A DNA stretch of 10,427 nucleotides from the NCBI GenBank assembly GCA_002347815.1, contig DDXV01000030.1, forward strand, positions 1 through 10,427, in the 5' to 3' direction. The notes beneath the pieces are model-generated. The model had not been told where the DNA came from. It made no database searches and worked only from the letters and a program-made list of their open reading frames with translations. Shown piece after piece: positions 1 through 7,196 of the stretch (position 1 is the stretch's first letter; each line of letters opens with the position of its first letter). The DNA is from Syntrophaceae bacterium UBA2251. GTDB lineage: Bacteria > Desulfobacterota > Syntrophia > Syntrophales > UBA2251. The position numbers were made by a program, and so were the translations under genes.

Positions 1-1
1 G

Positions 2-406
2 TTAATTCGTGACGACGCCTTAGTGTTGTGTGACCTGCAGTTCGGCTGTGGCCAAATTGCTGGCCATCTGGACCCATACAACATCAGGGTTGCCATGTAT
101 GGTCTAGAGCAGATACACATGGCGGTCCCGAGAGATCATTCAGTGAGTCCCTATGCTACCGGAATGAGTTATGGGCCGAAGCGCAAGATGACGGAGGATC
201 ACAATACGACCATAAGTGCGATCGGTGTCCTATTCACTCCGAGTCCAAACGAAATCGAACTATGCGTGTACCACAATAAGTTCGCGGCAGTGCCACTCGA
301 TCAGAGGTTGCTGGCGAAGCATGGCATTTGCCAGTTCAAGTTGGAAGGCGAAGCACGTGGAAACACCGCAAAATGGGAAGAGGTGGCTGTCCAGCCCCAA
401 CCCTAA
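2..406 (+). CDS. 3' end of an unrecognised gene (partial)
   Basis: The reading frame is open from the left edge of the window (first full codon at base 2) to a TAA at 404-406, giving about 134 residues. A GTG at 23 could serve as a start, but no Shine-Dalgarno sequence precedes it and the frame stays open upstream, so this is most likely the C-terminal part of a longer protein. The visible part is soluble-looking, with no membrane segment and a mix of strand-like stretches (IELCVYHNKFAAVPLD) and polar ones; it ends in a W-E-E-V-A-V-Q-P-Q-P tail. I do not recognise the family. Base composition is closer to 50% GC and differs from the RM genes 100 bases downstream, so it may belong to a separate unit or another acquired segment. 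It points towards the methyltransferase gene and could be cotranscribed with it. Confidence 0.5.
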   Translation, partial: LIRDDALVLCDLQFGCGQIAGHLDPYNIRVAMYGLEQIHMAVPRDHSVSPYATGMSYGPKRKMTEDHNTTISAIGVLFTPSPNEIELCVYHNKFAAVPLDQRLLAKHGICQFKLEGEARGNTAKWEEVAVQPQP

Positions 407-409
407 TAA

Positions 410-467
410 ATCGCTTGCAGGCGATGGCATACAGTGTCCGCTTCCGCTACCCACCGTGCCTGAAGCG
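410..467. repeat. two small inverted repeats between the partial gene and the methyltransferase
   Basis: Directly after the first gene's stop codon, ATCGC (410-414) and GCGAT (421-425) can pair around a 6-base loop. Further on, CGCTTC (439-444) pairs with GAAGCG (462-467) around a 17-base loop. Neither stem is followed by a T-run, so neither is a standard intrinsic terminator. They could be a weak or factor-dependent terminator, or simply chance. The rest of the 99-base gap holds no convincing promoter; TAGTAT at 481-486 is a poor -10 candidate without a matching -35. Confidence 0.2.
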
Positions 468-505
468 TGGCATTGGTAGTTAGTATTAAATGTTGAGGTA
501 AATTC

Positions 506-3500
506 ATGAGGAAACGGAAAACAGATGCGGGGAAGGCCGGGGAGAAGGTGGTGGATTACCGGCACAGGACAAGCAAGCGATTGAACATCCCACCGGCAGG
601 ACTTGAGGCGCGGGGGGAGATCGCCAGGGAAAAGCGGATCAGGTGGGCTTACAACCCCCATCTGGCGCCGGCGCTGCGTTTCGATGGTACGGGCAAGTCT
701 GACGACATCGCTGAACTCATTGATGCGGCGGGGAAACGGCAGCTCGAACCGGAGGAGTTCAAAAGACTCCAGGAGGCCTTCCGGAATCACGAGCCCTGGC
801 TGGAGTGGGCGGGGAAGCGGGAACAGCAGTGGTGTGTAGCCGATCCCGTGGCTCTGCACATCCACGAGCGTATCTCCACGCAGGCGATCCTCAAGGTCGC
901 CCGGCGGGAGGACATCCAGCGCGACCTCTTCGCCGATCCGGAGCACGAGTACCGCGAGGCGGTCCAGTTCTACAAGCACCCGATGGACTGGACGAACCGG
1001 ATGATCCTGGGCGATTCGCTTTCGGTCATGGCGTCGCTTGCCCGGCGCGAGGCCCTGGCCGGCAAGGTCCAGATGATCTACATGGACCCGCCCTACGGCA
1101 TCAAATATGCCAGCAACTTCCAGCCGGAGGTCGGTCGTCGCGACGTGAAGGACAGGGACGAGGACCTCACCCGCGAGCCGGAGATGGTCAAGGCCTACCG
1201 CGATACCTGGACCCTCGGCGTCCACTCCTACCTTTCCTATCTTCGGGACCGGCTGCTCCTCTGCAAGGAGTTGCTGGCTGATACGGGGAGCATTTTCGTG
1301 CAGATTAGCGACGAGAATTTGCACCGAGTAAGAGCGGTTATGGATGAGGTGTTCCAACCTGATTCTTTCGTGTCCGTGATAACTGTTAAGAAGACCGGTG
1401 GCATGGGGCAAGAGTTGATCGACAATGTGTCAGACTTTATACTTTGGTACGCAAAAGATCGACAGAAGATAAAATATATTCCACTGTTTAATGAAAAGGT
1501 GATCGGCGAAGGATCAGGGGAACGCTACTCCAGAGTCGAACTACCGTCTGGTGAAATAAGGCCCCTTAGAGAAGAAGAGATCTATAATCCATCATTAATT
1601 CCCGTCAATAGCCGAGTTTTTCTCGGCGGACCTCTTACATCGCAAACACCGAGTGAATCGACAACATTTGAGTTCCAACTTGAAGGTCATAACCTTCGGC
1701 CATCGAAGGGAGGATGGAAGACAAACATCGTAGGCATGAGTCGTCTTATCAATAGTGAAAGACTTCTTTCAACTCGCGAATTTGTGAATTACAAGATGTG
1801 CATAGATGATTTCCCGGCAACTTCAGTGGGAAACCTTTGGTCCGACACAATGGGAACAGCGGAACAAGATAAAAAGTATGTTGTTCAAACAACAACTAAA
1901 GTTATTCAGCGCTGTCTCCTGATGACCACCGACCCCGGCGATCTGGTCCTGGATCCGACTTGCGGGTCGGGGACGACGGCCTATGTAGCCGAGCAGTGGG
2001 GGCGGCGGTGGATCACGCTGGACGTCAGCCGCGTTGCCCTGGCGATCGCCCGGCAGCGGCTCTTGACGGCGAAGTTCGATTACTACCGCCTCCGGCCGAC
2101 GAACGCCGGTGACGTCCAGCGGAACCCCGACGGCTCCTGGCTGACCGACCCGGAGGGGCAGATCCCTGGCTCCTGCACGTTTGACTGCAAAACCGTTCCC
2201 CACGTCACCCTGAAGAGCATCGCCCAGAATCAGGCTCTCGACCCGATCTTCGACAAGTGGTCGCCGGTCCTCGCCGAGAAGTTGGCGAATCTCAACTCGG
2301 CCCTCGGTCAGGGCGTCACCAAGGCCCTGAGGCAGAAGCTCTTGGGCAAGCTGGAACTCAAGCAAAAGCGGGAGGGGAAGCGGGCGGTTACCGACGCCGA
2401 CGAGCGGCGCTGGCAGCTTCCGGAGAAGGAATGGAAAGAGTGGGAGGTTCCTTTCGACGCCGATCCCGACTGGCCGCAGGCGCTCCAGGAGGCCCTGAAG
2501 GATTATCGTGGGGCTTGGCGTCAGAAGATGGACGAGGTCAACGCCTGCATTGCGGCCCGGGCCGATCAGGAGGAACTGGTGGACCAGCCTTTCCTGGAGC
2601 GGAACCGGGTGCGCGTCGCCGGGCCGTTCACGATGGAGGGGGTGATCCCGGCGGAGGAGAGCATTGACGCCGGGGATCCGGAGGCGTCGCCCATCGGCGG
2701 TGCGCCGGAGGATCTGGAGACCTTTGATGAAGGCGGGGGCGCCCTCCGGTCGGAGGCGCAGAACACCGAGGCCTATCTCGACCGCATGACCCGCCTGCTG
2801 CGCGGGGACGGCGTTCGTTTTCCCGACAACAAGGTCATGAAGTTCACAACGCTGGAAGCCCTGGCCGACGGCTCGACGATCCATGCGAAGGGAATCTGGG
2901 GCGAAGGCACGGAGGAAAGGCAGGTCGCCGTCATCTTCGGACCCCAGTATGGCCCGTTGACGACGCGGATCGTTGAGGAGGGGATCCGGATCGCCGCCCG
3001 GCGCGGCTTCGACGATGTGGTCTTTGCCGCCTTCAGCTTCGACGCCCAGGCCCAGGTGACGATCCAGGAGGTAACGGATCCGGCGATCAAACTGCATATG
3101 GCCCAGATCCGCCCGGACGTCAACATGGGCGACCTCCTCAAGACGACCGTCTCCAGCCAGCTTTTCACGGTCTCCGGTTCACCGCGAACGCGCCTGGAGC
3201 GGGGTGAAGATGGGCAGTACATCGTCCACATGGAAGGCGTGGACATCTACGACCCGGTGACGAACGCGGTCCGCTCGTCGGGGGCGGAGAAGGTCGCCGC
3301 GTGGTTCCTCGACAGCGACTACGACGGCCGCTGCTTCTGCGTCTGCCAGGCCTTCTTCCCGGACCGGAACGCCTGGGAGAAGCTGGGCAAGGCCTTGGGC
3401 GGGGCGCTGGACGAGGAGGCCTTCGCGAAGCTTTCCGGTACGGTCTCCCTGCCCTTTACGGCGGGCAAGCACAGCCGGATCGCCGTCAAGGTGATCGATC

Positions 3501-3559
3501 CGCGCGGCAACGAGGTCTTGCGGGTGCATCGCCTTGGGGAGTATGATACGAAACGGTAA
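506..3559 (+). CDS. Type III-like RM DNA methyltransferase (beta class, Mod-like) with long C-terminal extension
   Basis: Site-specific DNA methyltransferase, probably N6-adenine, that would protect host DNA from the helicase-nuclease encoded at 4142-7159. Motif IV, D194-P-P-Y, lies in IYMDPPYGIKYASNFQP and precedes the AdoMet-binding motif I, D483-PTCGSGTT. This is the beta-class order seen in type III Mod subunits. The stretch GSIFVQISDENLHRVR after motif IV is also typical. The region between about residues 260 and 470, where target recognition is expected, is markedly AT-richer than the rest. At 1017 residues it is longer than classical Mod proteins (about 600-700); some 480 residues follow the catalytic domain, with an acidic, low-complexity linker near residues 715-750 and an unassigned C-terminal domain. 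The ATG at 506 has GAGG at 495-498, seven bases upstream. DPPY suggests adenine, but N4-cytosine methylation cannot be excluded from sequence alone. Confidence 0.9.
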   Translation: MRKRKTDAGKAGEKVVDYRHRTSKRLNIPPAGLEARGEIAREKRIRWAYNPHLAPALRFDGTGKSDDIAELIDAAGKRQLEPEEFKRLQEAFRNHEPWLEWAGKREQQWCVADPVALHIHERISTQAILKVARREDIQRDLFADPEHEYREAVQFYKHPMDWTNRMILGDSLSVMASLARREALAGKVQMIYMDPPYGIKYASNFQPEVGRRDVKDRDEDLTREPEMVKAYRDTWTLGVHSYLSYLRDRLLLCKELLADTGSIFVQISDENLHRVRAVMDEVFQPDSFVSVITVKKTGGMGQELIDNVSDFILWYAKDRQKIKYIPLFNEKVIGEGSGERYSRVELPSGEIRPLREEEIYNPSLIPVNSRVFLGGPLTSQTPSESTTFEFQLEGHNLRPSKGGWKTNIVGMSRLINSERLLSTREFVNYKMCIDDFPATSVGNLWSDTMGTAEQDKKYVVQTTTKVIQRCLLMTTDPGDLVLDPTCGSGTTAYVAEQWGRRWITLDVSRVALAIARQRLLTAKFDYYRLRPTNAGDVQRNPDGSWLTDPEGQIPGSCTFDCKTVPHVTLKSIAQNQALDPIFDKWSPVLAEKLANLNSALGQGVTKALRQKLLGKLELKQKREGKRAVTDADERRWQLPEKEWKEWEVPFDADPDWPQALQEALKDYRGAWRQKMDEVNACIAARADQEELVDQPFLERNRVRVAGPFTMEGVIPAEESIDAGDPEASPIGGAPEDLETFDEGGGALRSEAQNTEAYLDRMTRLLRGDGVRFPDNKVMKFTTLEALADGSTIHAKGIWGEGTEERQVAVIFGPQYGPLTTRIVEEGIRIAARRGFDDVVFAAFSFDAQAQVTIQEVTDPAIKLHMAQIRPDVNMGDLLKTTVSSQLFTVSGSPRTRLERGEDGQYIVHMEGVDIYDPVTNAVRSSGAEKVAAWFLDSDYDGRCFCVCQAFFPDRNAWEKLGKALGGALDEEAFAKLSGTVSLPFTAGKHSRIAVKVIDPRGNEVLRVHRLGEYDTKR
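1285..1915 (+). other. AT-rich cassette over the methyltransferase target-recognition region
   Basis: Within the methyltransferase gene, third-position G/C use drops sharply at about 1285 and recovers at about 1915. Codons such as AAA, ATA, ATT, TTA and ACA cluster here and are rare on both sides. The segment encodes roughly residues 260-470, between motif IV and motif I, which is where beta-class enzymes carry the target-recognition domain. The frame is unbroken. The likely reading is replacement of the specificity domain by recombination with a divergent allele. The boundaries are by eye and could be off by tens of bases. Confidence 0.55.
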
Positions 3560-3568
3560 AAGGATGGG

Positions 3569-3606
3569 TATAATGCATTTGGAACGGTGGTCCATATTTT
3601 GAACCA
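3569..3606 (+). promoter_or_regulatory. Putative toxin-antitoxin promoter and operator-like inverted repeat
   Basis: A perfect TATAAT lies at 3569-3574, ten bases after the methyltransferase stop codon. There is no good -35 hexamer at the right distance. A TG two bases before the box resembles, but does not exactly match, the extended -10 element. Downstream, TGGTCC (3588-3593) and GAACCA (3601-3606) form an imperfect inverted repeat (5 of 6 pairs, 7-base spacer), placed between the presumed transcription start and the antitoxin ATG at 3634. That is a usual place for a TA operator, so the repeat may bind the antitoxin or the TA complex. Both elements are short and could be chance. Confidence 0.35.
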
Positions 3607-3633
3607 TTGTACGAACAGAAAGGTGCCGAAACC

Positions 3634-3852
3634 ATGAAAAGTCAGGATATTGCCGAATATGTGAAGCTGAGCATTCCTGAGCGGATTCAGCTTGTCGAAG
3701 ACATCTGGGACAGCATCGCCGAAATACCGGAAGCGCTGTCTCTGACAAAGGCGCAGCAGGCGGAGTTGGACCGACGCCTTGACACCTATCGTCGAAATCC
3801 CGAAGAGGGATTGCCGTGGGAATACGTGAAAGAAGCCATACGACGGTCATGA
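3634..3852 (+). CDS. Antitoxin of a type II toxin-antitoxin module (addiction module protein, PF09720-like)
   Basis: Small protein of 72 residues expected to bind and neutralise the toxin encoded directly downstream. It shows the pattern I associate with the 'putative addiction module component' family (PF09720/TIGR02574): an N-terminal helix ending in LSIPERIQLVEDIWDSI, then a Q-Q-A-E-L-D-R-R-L helix, then the conserved ending P-E-E-G-L-P-W-E-Y-V. The ATG at 3634 is preferred over an in-frame TTG at 3607 because AAAGGTG lies at a suitable distance upstream and the family starts just before the first helix. Its TGA overlaps the toxin ATG by four bases (ATGA), the normal antitoxin-first order with coupled translation. 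GC content is visibly lower than in the flanking RM genes, in keeping with insertion as a unit. Confidence 0.88.
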   Translation: MKSQDIAEYVKLSIPERIQLVEDIWDSIAEIPEALSLTKAQQAELDRRLDTYRRNPEEGLPWEYVKEAIRRS

Positions 3853-4145
3853 AGCGAATGATAATCATCCGCCCTGAAGCGGAGCAGGACATCCGAGAGG
3901 CCTATTCCTGGTACGAAACGCAAATGTCTGGTCTGGGGGCCAATTTCCTCCTTCGTATCGATGCCGCAATGTCTTCAATCCAACGGAACCCCCGACAATA
4001 TCCTCTCATTCATCGAAAAATTCGACGCTGCCTAGTGCGCAGGTTTCCTTATGGCATCCTTTTCATAGAGGAAGACAAACGAATCATTGTCCTGGCCGTA
4101 TTTCATGCCAAACGCGACCCCCGATCCTGGCAGGAGCGATCATGA
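3849..4145 (+). CDS. RelE/ParE family toxin
   Basis: Toxin of 98 residues in the RelE/ParE fold superfamily (PF05016-like). Recognisable features are the N-terminal strand (MIIIRPEAEQDI), the helical EAYSWYE segment, GLGANFLLRIDAAMSSI, the strand region IRRCLVRRFPYGILFIEE, and the ending VLAVFHAKRDPRSWQER. This is the usual layout of ParE-like toxins paired with PF09720 antitoxins. Members either cut mRNA at the ribosome or poison gyrase; the sequence does not tell me which. ATG 3849 is chosen over an in-frame GTG at 3816 because it overlaps the antitoxin stop (ATGA) and the family begins here. No strong ribosome-binding site precedes it, so translation probably depends on the antitoxin. Its TGA overlaps the nuclease ATG in the same four-base fashion. 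The frame is intact with no sign of inactivation. Confidence 0.88.
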   Translation: MKRMIIIRPEAEQDIREAYSWYETQMSGLGANFLLRIDAAMSSIQRNPRQYPLIHRKIRRCLVRRFPYGILFIEEDKRIIVLAVFHAKRDPRSWQERS

Positions 4146-7100
4146 ATCCGGAACCCGTGTTGATCCAACCTGTCGAGAGCCCGGTTATCTGCAAACCCTA
4201 CTATGAACCGGACCGCTACTGGGAATACGACCGGCAGACGGGGCGCGCCGCACTGCGGGAAGGCCGCAGACCCGCCGCCTACTGGTACAAGTTTGCCGAC
4301 GCGGACAGCCGCCGGGGGCAGCTTTCGCTGGAGCTGGAGGAAGACCGGCGGGACCTGCTTCTCGCCAATAAGCTTCGCGCCGACGTGAAGCGCTGGAGGA
4401 ACGCCGGCTGGGAGGGGGCGACAAACGTCACCAAGGACCTCCTGCGGCACTGGAGCCGCCGGGACCGGCCGCGGCGCTTCTTCTTCTGCCAGCTCGAAGC
4501 CGCCGAGACGATCATCTTCTTGAACGAGATCCGCGGATTCCGGCGGGACAATCACCGGGGAAAACCGCGCTGGAATCCGGATTTCACCGATGCGGATTTC
4601 GATCTCCTCTGGAAGACGACGGAGAACTCGTGGGAGCCGTTGACGAGGTATGCATGCAAAATGGCCACCGGGAGCGGCAAGACGGTGGTGATGGCAATGA
4701 TCATCACCTGGGCCTTCTGCAACCGCGCCCGGGTGCCTTCCGATGACCGCTTCCCCAACGCGGCGCTCGTCTGCTGCCCCAACCTGACGATCAAGGAACG
4801 CCTGCAGGTCCTCCGGACCGATGCGCGGGGCGACGACTACTACACCCAGTTCGACCTTGTGGCGCCGCCCTACTGGGACCTACTCCGAACCGGGAAGGTC
4901 CTTGTGACGAACTGGCATTTTTTTGCGCCGGAGTCCGAGCACAGCGAGGGAGGGCGGAGCTACGCCGTGGTGAAGAAGGGCGAGGAGACCGACGAGGCCT
5001 TTGCCCGGAACCGTCTGGGCGAGCTCTTCGAGCGCGGGCCGATTATGGTCTTGAACGACGAGGGGCACCACGCCTACCGGCCGGCCCCGATCAGCGAGAA
5101 GGAGGCGAAGACGACGGCAGCCGACGCAAAGAAGGAACGCGAGGCCGCCACGATCTGGGTCCAGGGACTCGACCGGATCGCGCAGTCCTGCGGCATCCGC
5201 TTTTGCATGGACCTCTCGGCCACGCCTTTTTACATCAAGGGCAGCGGCTATACGGAAGGGGAGCCCTTCCCCTGGATCGTGAGCGACTTCGGCCTGGTGG
5301 ACGCGATCGAAAGCGGGATTACGAAAATTCCCCGCCTGCCGGTCAGCGACACGACAGGCCAACCCGATCCCAAATATTTCCGCCTGTGGCGGAATATCAC
5401 CAAGGATCTGGTTGCGGGGCAGCGCCAGTCGAACAAGCGGCCCAAACCGGAAATCGTCTGGGAAAGGGCTCAGGATGCTTTTGTCCAGTTGGCCGGGGAG
5501 TATCGGCAGGCGTTCGAGGCGGTCGAAGAAGCGAGCGACACGGCCCTCAAAGCGCCGCCCGTCATGATCGTCGTCTGCGACAACACGGACATCGCCCAAG
5601 TCTTCTTTGAGAATATCTCCGGCCAGAAGGACGTGGAGGAAATCCCCGACGAAAATGGCGACGAAGAAGAGGAAGAGGAAGGGCCGAAGACCCGCAAGAG
5701 AAAGAACCGGACGCGCGTGGCCTATGGGGCGACCAGCACGGCCTTCCCCGAGCTTTTCCAGAACGAGGCGGGGCGCCTCTGGACGATCCGCATCGACAGT
5801 CGGCGGCTGGAGAAGGTGGAAAGCGAGGACCCGGACGCCACCCGCGATGAGGCGGCGAAGGAACTCCGCGAGATTGTCAACACTGTGGGAAAACTGGGGA
5901 AACCGGGGCACGATGTTCGTTGCGTCGTGTCGGTGGCGATGCTGACAGAAGGATGGGACGCCAACAACGTGACCCACATCCTGGGGGTGCGCGCTTTCGG
6001 GAGCCAACTCCTCTGCGAGCAGGTGGTAGGGCGGGGACTCCGTCGGATGAACTACACGCCGGATCCGCGGACGGAACTCCTGCCCGAGGAGTACGTGGAC
6101 GTCTACGGCATCCCCTTTTCGGTGATCCCCTACAAGGGCAAACCTTCCCGGACGCCGCCGGACCGGCCTGTGAACCACGTCCATGCGATGCCGGAGCGGG
6201 CGGCTTACGAAATCCGCTTCCCGAACGTCGAGGGCTATGTCTATGCCCTGCGCAAGCCCTCGATCACGGTGGATTTTGCGAAATTAGAAAGACTCCCTAT
6301 CCAGCCGGAGAAGACCCCGACCGCCACCTTCGTCCGCATTGTGGCTGATCACCTGGAGGGAGGCGCCCACGGGGGAGGGATCGGCGAGTATATCAGGCAG
6401 GACAGGAGTGAATTTTGGGCGCGCCATCATCTTCAACAGATCGAGTTCGAGATTGCACGGCAGATCGTTGCGGCACTGGTGGGTGAAGGGGAGCAAGCCC
6501 CCGTTCGTGGGAACGCGCGAACCCGGGGTCTGGCCAGGCACGAACTTTTTCCCCAGGTTCTCAGAATTGTCCGCCGCTATGTCGCGGAAAAAGTCGATTT
6601 CCGGGGACAACCTCCCTGTGAACTGGGCCTGGAAAAGTATGTCCGTCGAATCAAGGAATTGCTTTTGGATGCCATTATGCCCAACGAGCAAGAAGGGGAA
6701 GCGCCGCTTCTGCCCATCCTGAACCGTTACAGGCCCATCGGATCGACCGCCGATGTCGATTTTACGACGAAGCGCAACGTCCACAGCACGCAACGCTCCC
6801 ACGTGAACGCCGTCGTCTTGGACAGTTCCTGGGAACAGACCGCCGCCTTCCACCTGGAAATGCAGACGGACCACGTTTACGGTTATATCAGAAACGACCG
6901 ACCGTTTCTCCTGATCCCTTATGAATATGAAGCCGCCCAGCATCACTTCGAGCCGGATTTCATTGTCCGCCTGCGAAATGGTCGAACGCTCATCCTGGAA
7001 GTGAAGGGCGAAGAGGACGACCAGGACCGTCAGAAGTACCAGGCAGCACGTCGCTGGGTGGCGGCTGTGAATGGTTGGGGAAGGCTAGGAGGGTGGGATT

Positions 7101-7159
7101 TCGCCGTCTGCCGCGATCCGCAGCTTCTGCCGTTGCTGCTGGCCAAGATGCAACCCTAG
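4142..7159 (+). CDS. Type III-like restriction helicase-endonuclease (Res-like, BPTD_3080-type)
   Basis: Restriction subunit: an SF2 helicase/translocase fused to a PD-(D/E)XK nuclease, partner of the methyltransferase at 506-3559. Motifs in order are a Q-motif-like FFCQLEAAE (Q117), Walker A GSGKT (178-182), DEGH box (306-309), SATP (359-362), TEGWD (602-606) and QVVGRGLRR (627-635). Near the C-terminus, P938-D939 and E953-V-K955 are spaced as in a PD-(D/E)XK active site, inside a strand-turn-strand pattern. The roughly 165 residues before Walker A are an unassigned domain. An acidic run around residues 500-512 followed by a basic KTRKRKNR patch looks like a linker between the RecA-like domains. 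The build matches what I recall as the BPTD_3080 restriction endonuclease family, usually near 1000 aa. The ATG has AGGAG at 4132-4136, five bases upstream, and overlaps the toxin stop. All catalytic motifs are present, so it should be active. Confidence 0.9.
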   Translation: MNPEPVLIQPVESPVICKPYYEPDRYWEYDRQTGRAALREGRRPAAYWYKFADADSRRGQLSLELEEDRRDLLLANKLRADVKRWRNAGWEGATNVTKDLLRHWSRRDRPRRFFFCQLEAAETIIFLNEIRGFRRDNHRGKPRWNPDFTDADFDLLWKTTENSWEPLTRYACKMATGSGKTVVMAMIITWAFCNRARVPSDDRFPNAALVCCPNLTIKERLQVLRTDARGDDYYTQFDLVAPPYWDLLRTGKVLVTNWHFFAPESEHSEGGRSYAVVKKGEETDEAFARNRLGELFERGPIMVLNDEGHHAYRPAPISEKEAKTTAADAKKEREAATIWVQGLDRIAQSCGIRFCMDLSATPFYIKGSGYTEGEPFPWIVSDFGLVDAIESGITKIPRLPVSDTTGQPDPKYFRLWRNITKDLVAGQRQSNKRPKPEIVWERAQDAFVQLAGEYRQAFEAVEEASDTALKAPPVMIVVCDNTDIAQVFFENISGQKDVEEIPDENGDEEEEEEGPKTRKRKNRTRVAYGATSTAFPELFQNEAGRLWTIRIDSRRLEKVESEDPDATRDEAAKELREIVNTVGKLGKPGHDVRCVVSVAMLTEGWDANNVTHILGVRAFGSQLLCEQVVGRGLRRMNYTPDPRTELLPEEYVDVYGIPFSVIPYKGKPSRTPPDRPVNHVHAMPERAAYEIRFPNVEGYVYALRKPSITVDFAKLERLPIQPEKTPTATFVRIVADHLEGGAHGGGIGEYIRQDRSEFWARHHLQQIEFEIARQIVAALVGEGEQAPVRGNARTRGLARHELFPQVLRIVRRYVAEKVDFRGQPPCELGLEKYVRRIKELLLDAIMPNEQEGEAPLLPILNRYRPIGSTADVDFTTKRNVHSTQRSHVNAVVLDSSWEQTAAFHLEMQTDHVYGYIRNDRPFLLIPYEYEAAQHHFEPDFIVRLRNGRTLILEVKGEEDDQDRQKYQAARRWVAAVNGWGRLGGWDFAVCRDPQLLPLLLAKMQP

Positions 7160-7196
7160 TGTCTTGCATCAAGCGTTCATTAAAGAAGAAACCGTC

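Noticed and set aside
410..467. Intrinsic terminator after the first gene
   Set aside because: The two short stems lack a following T-run, so I list them only as inverted repeats.
1823..3097. Minus-strand open frame of 424 codons opposite the methyltransferase
   Set aside because: It is a shadow of the methyltransferase coding frame, which holds motif I and unbroken coding through the region.
3607..3633. Earlier TTG start for the antitoxin
   Set aside because: It would add nine residues not expected in the family and would place the inverted repeat directly against the start; the ATG at 3634 has a good ribosome-binding site.
4880..6184. Minus-strand open frame of 434 codons opposite the helicase
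   Set aside because: The opposite frame carries the helicase motifs; this is a GC-rich shadow with no recognisable motif.
506..7159. DISARM or BREX system
   Set aside because: A methyltransferase and a helicase are present, but there is no DrmA/DrmB/DrmC, PglZ, BrxC or BrxL homologue in the window, and the fused PD-(D/E)XK nuclease fits a type III-like restriction enzyme better.
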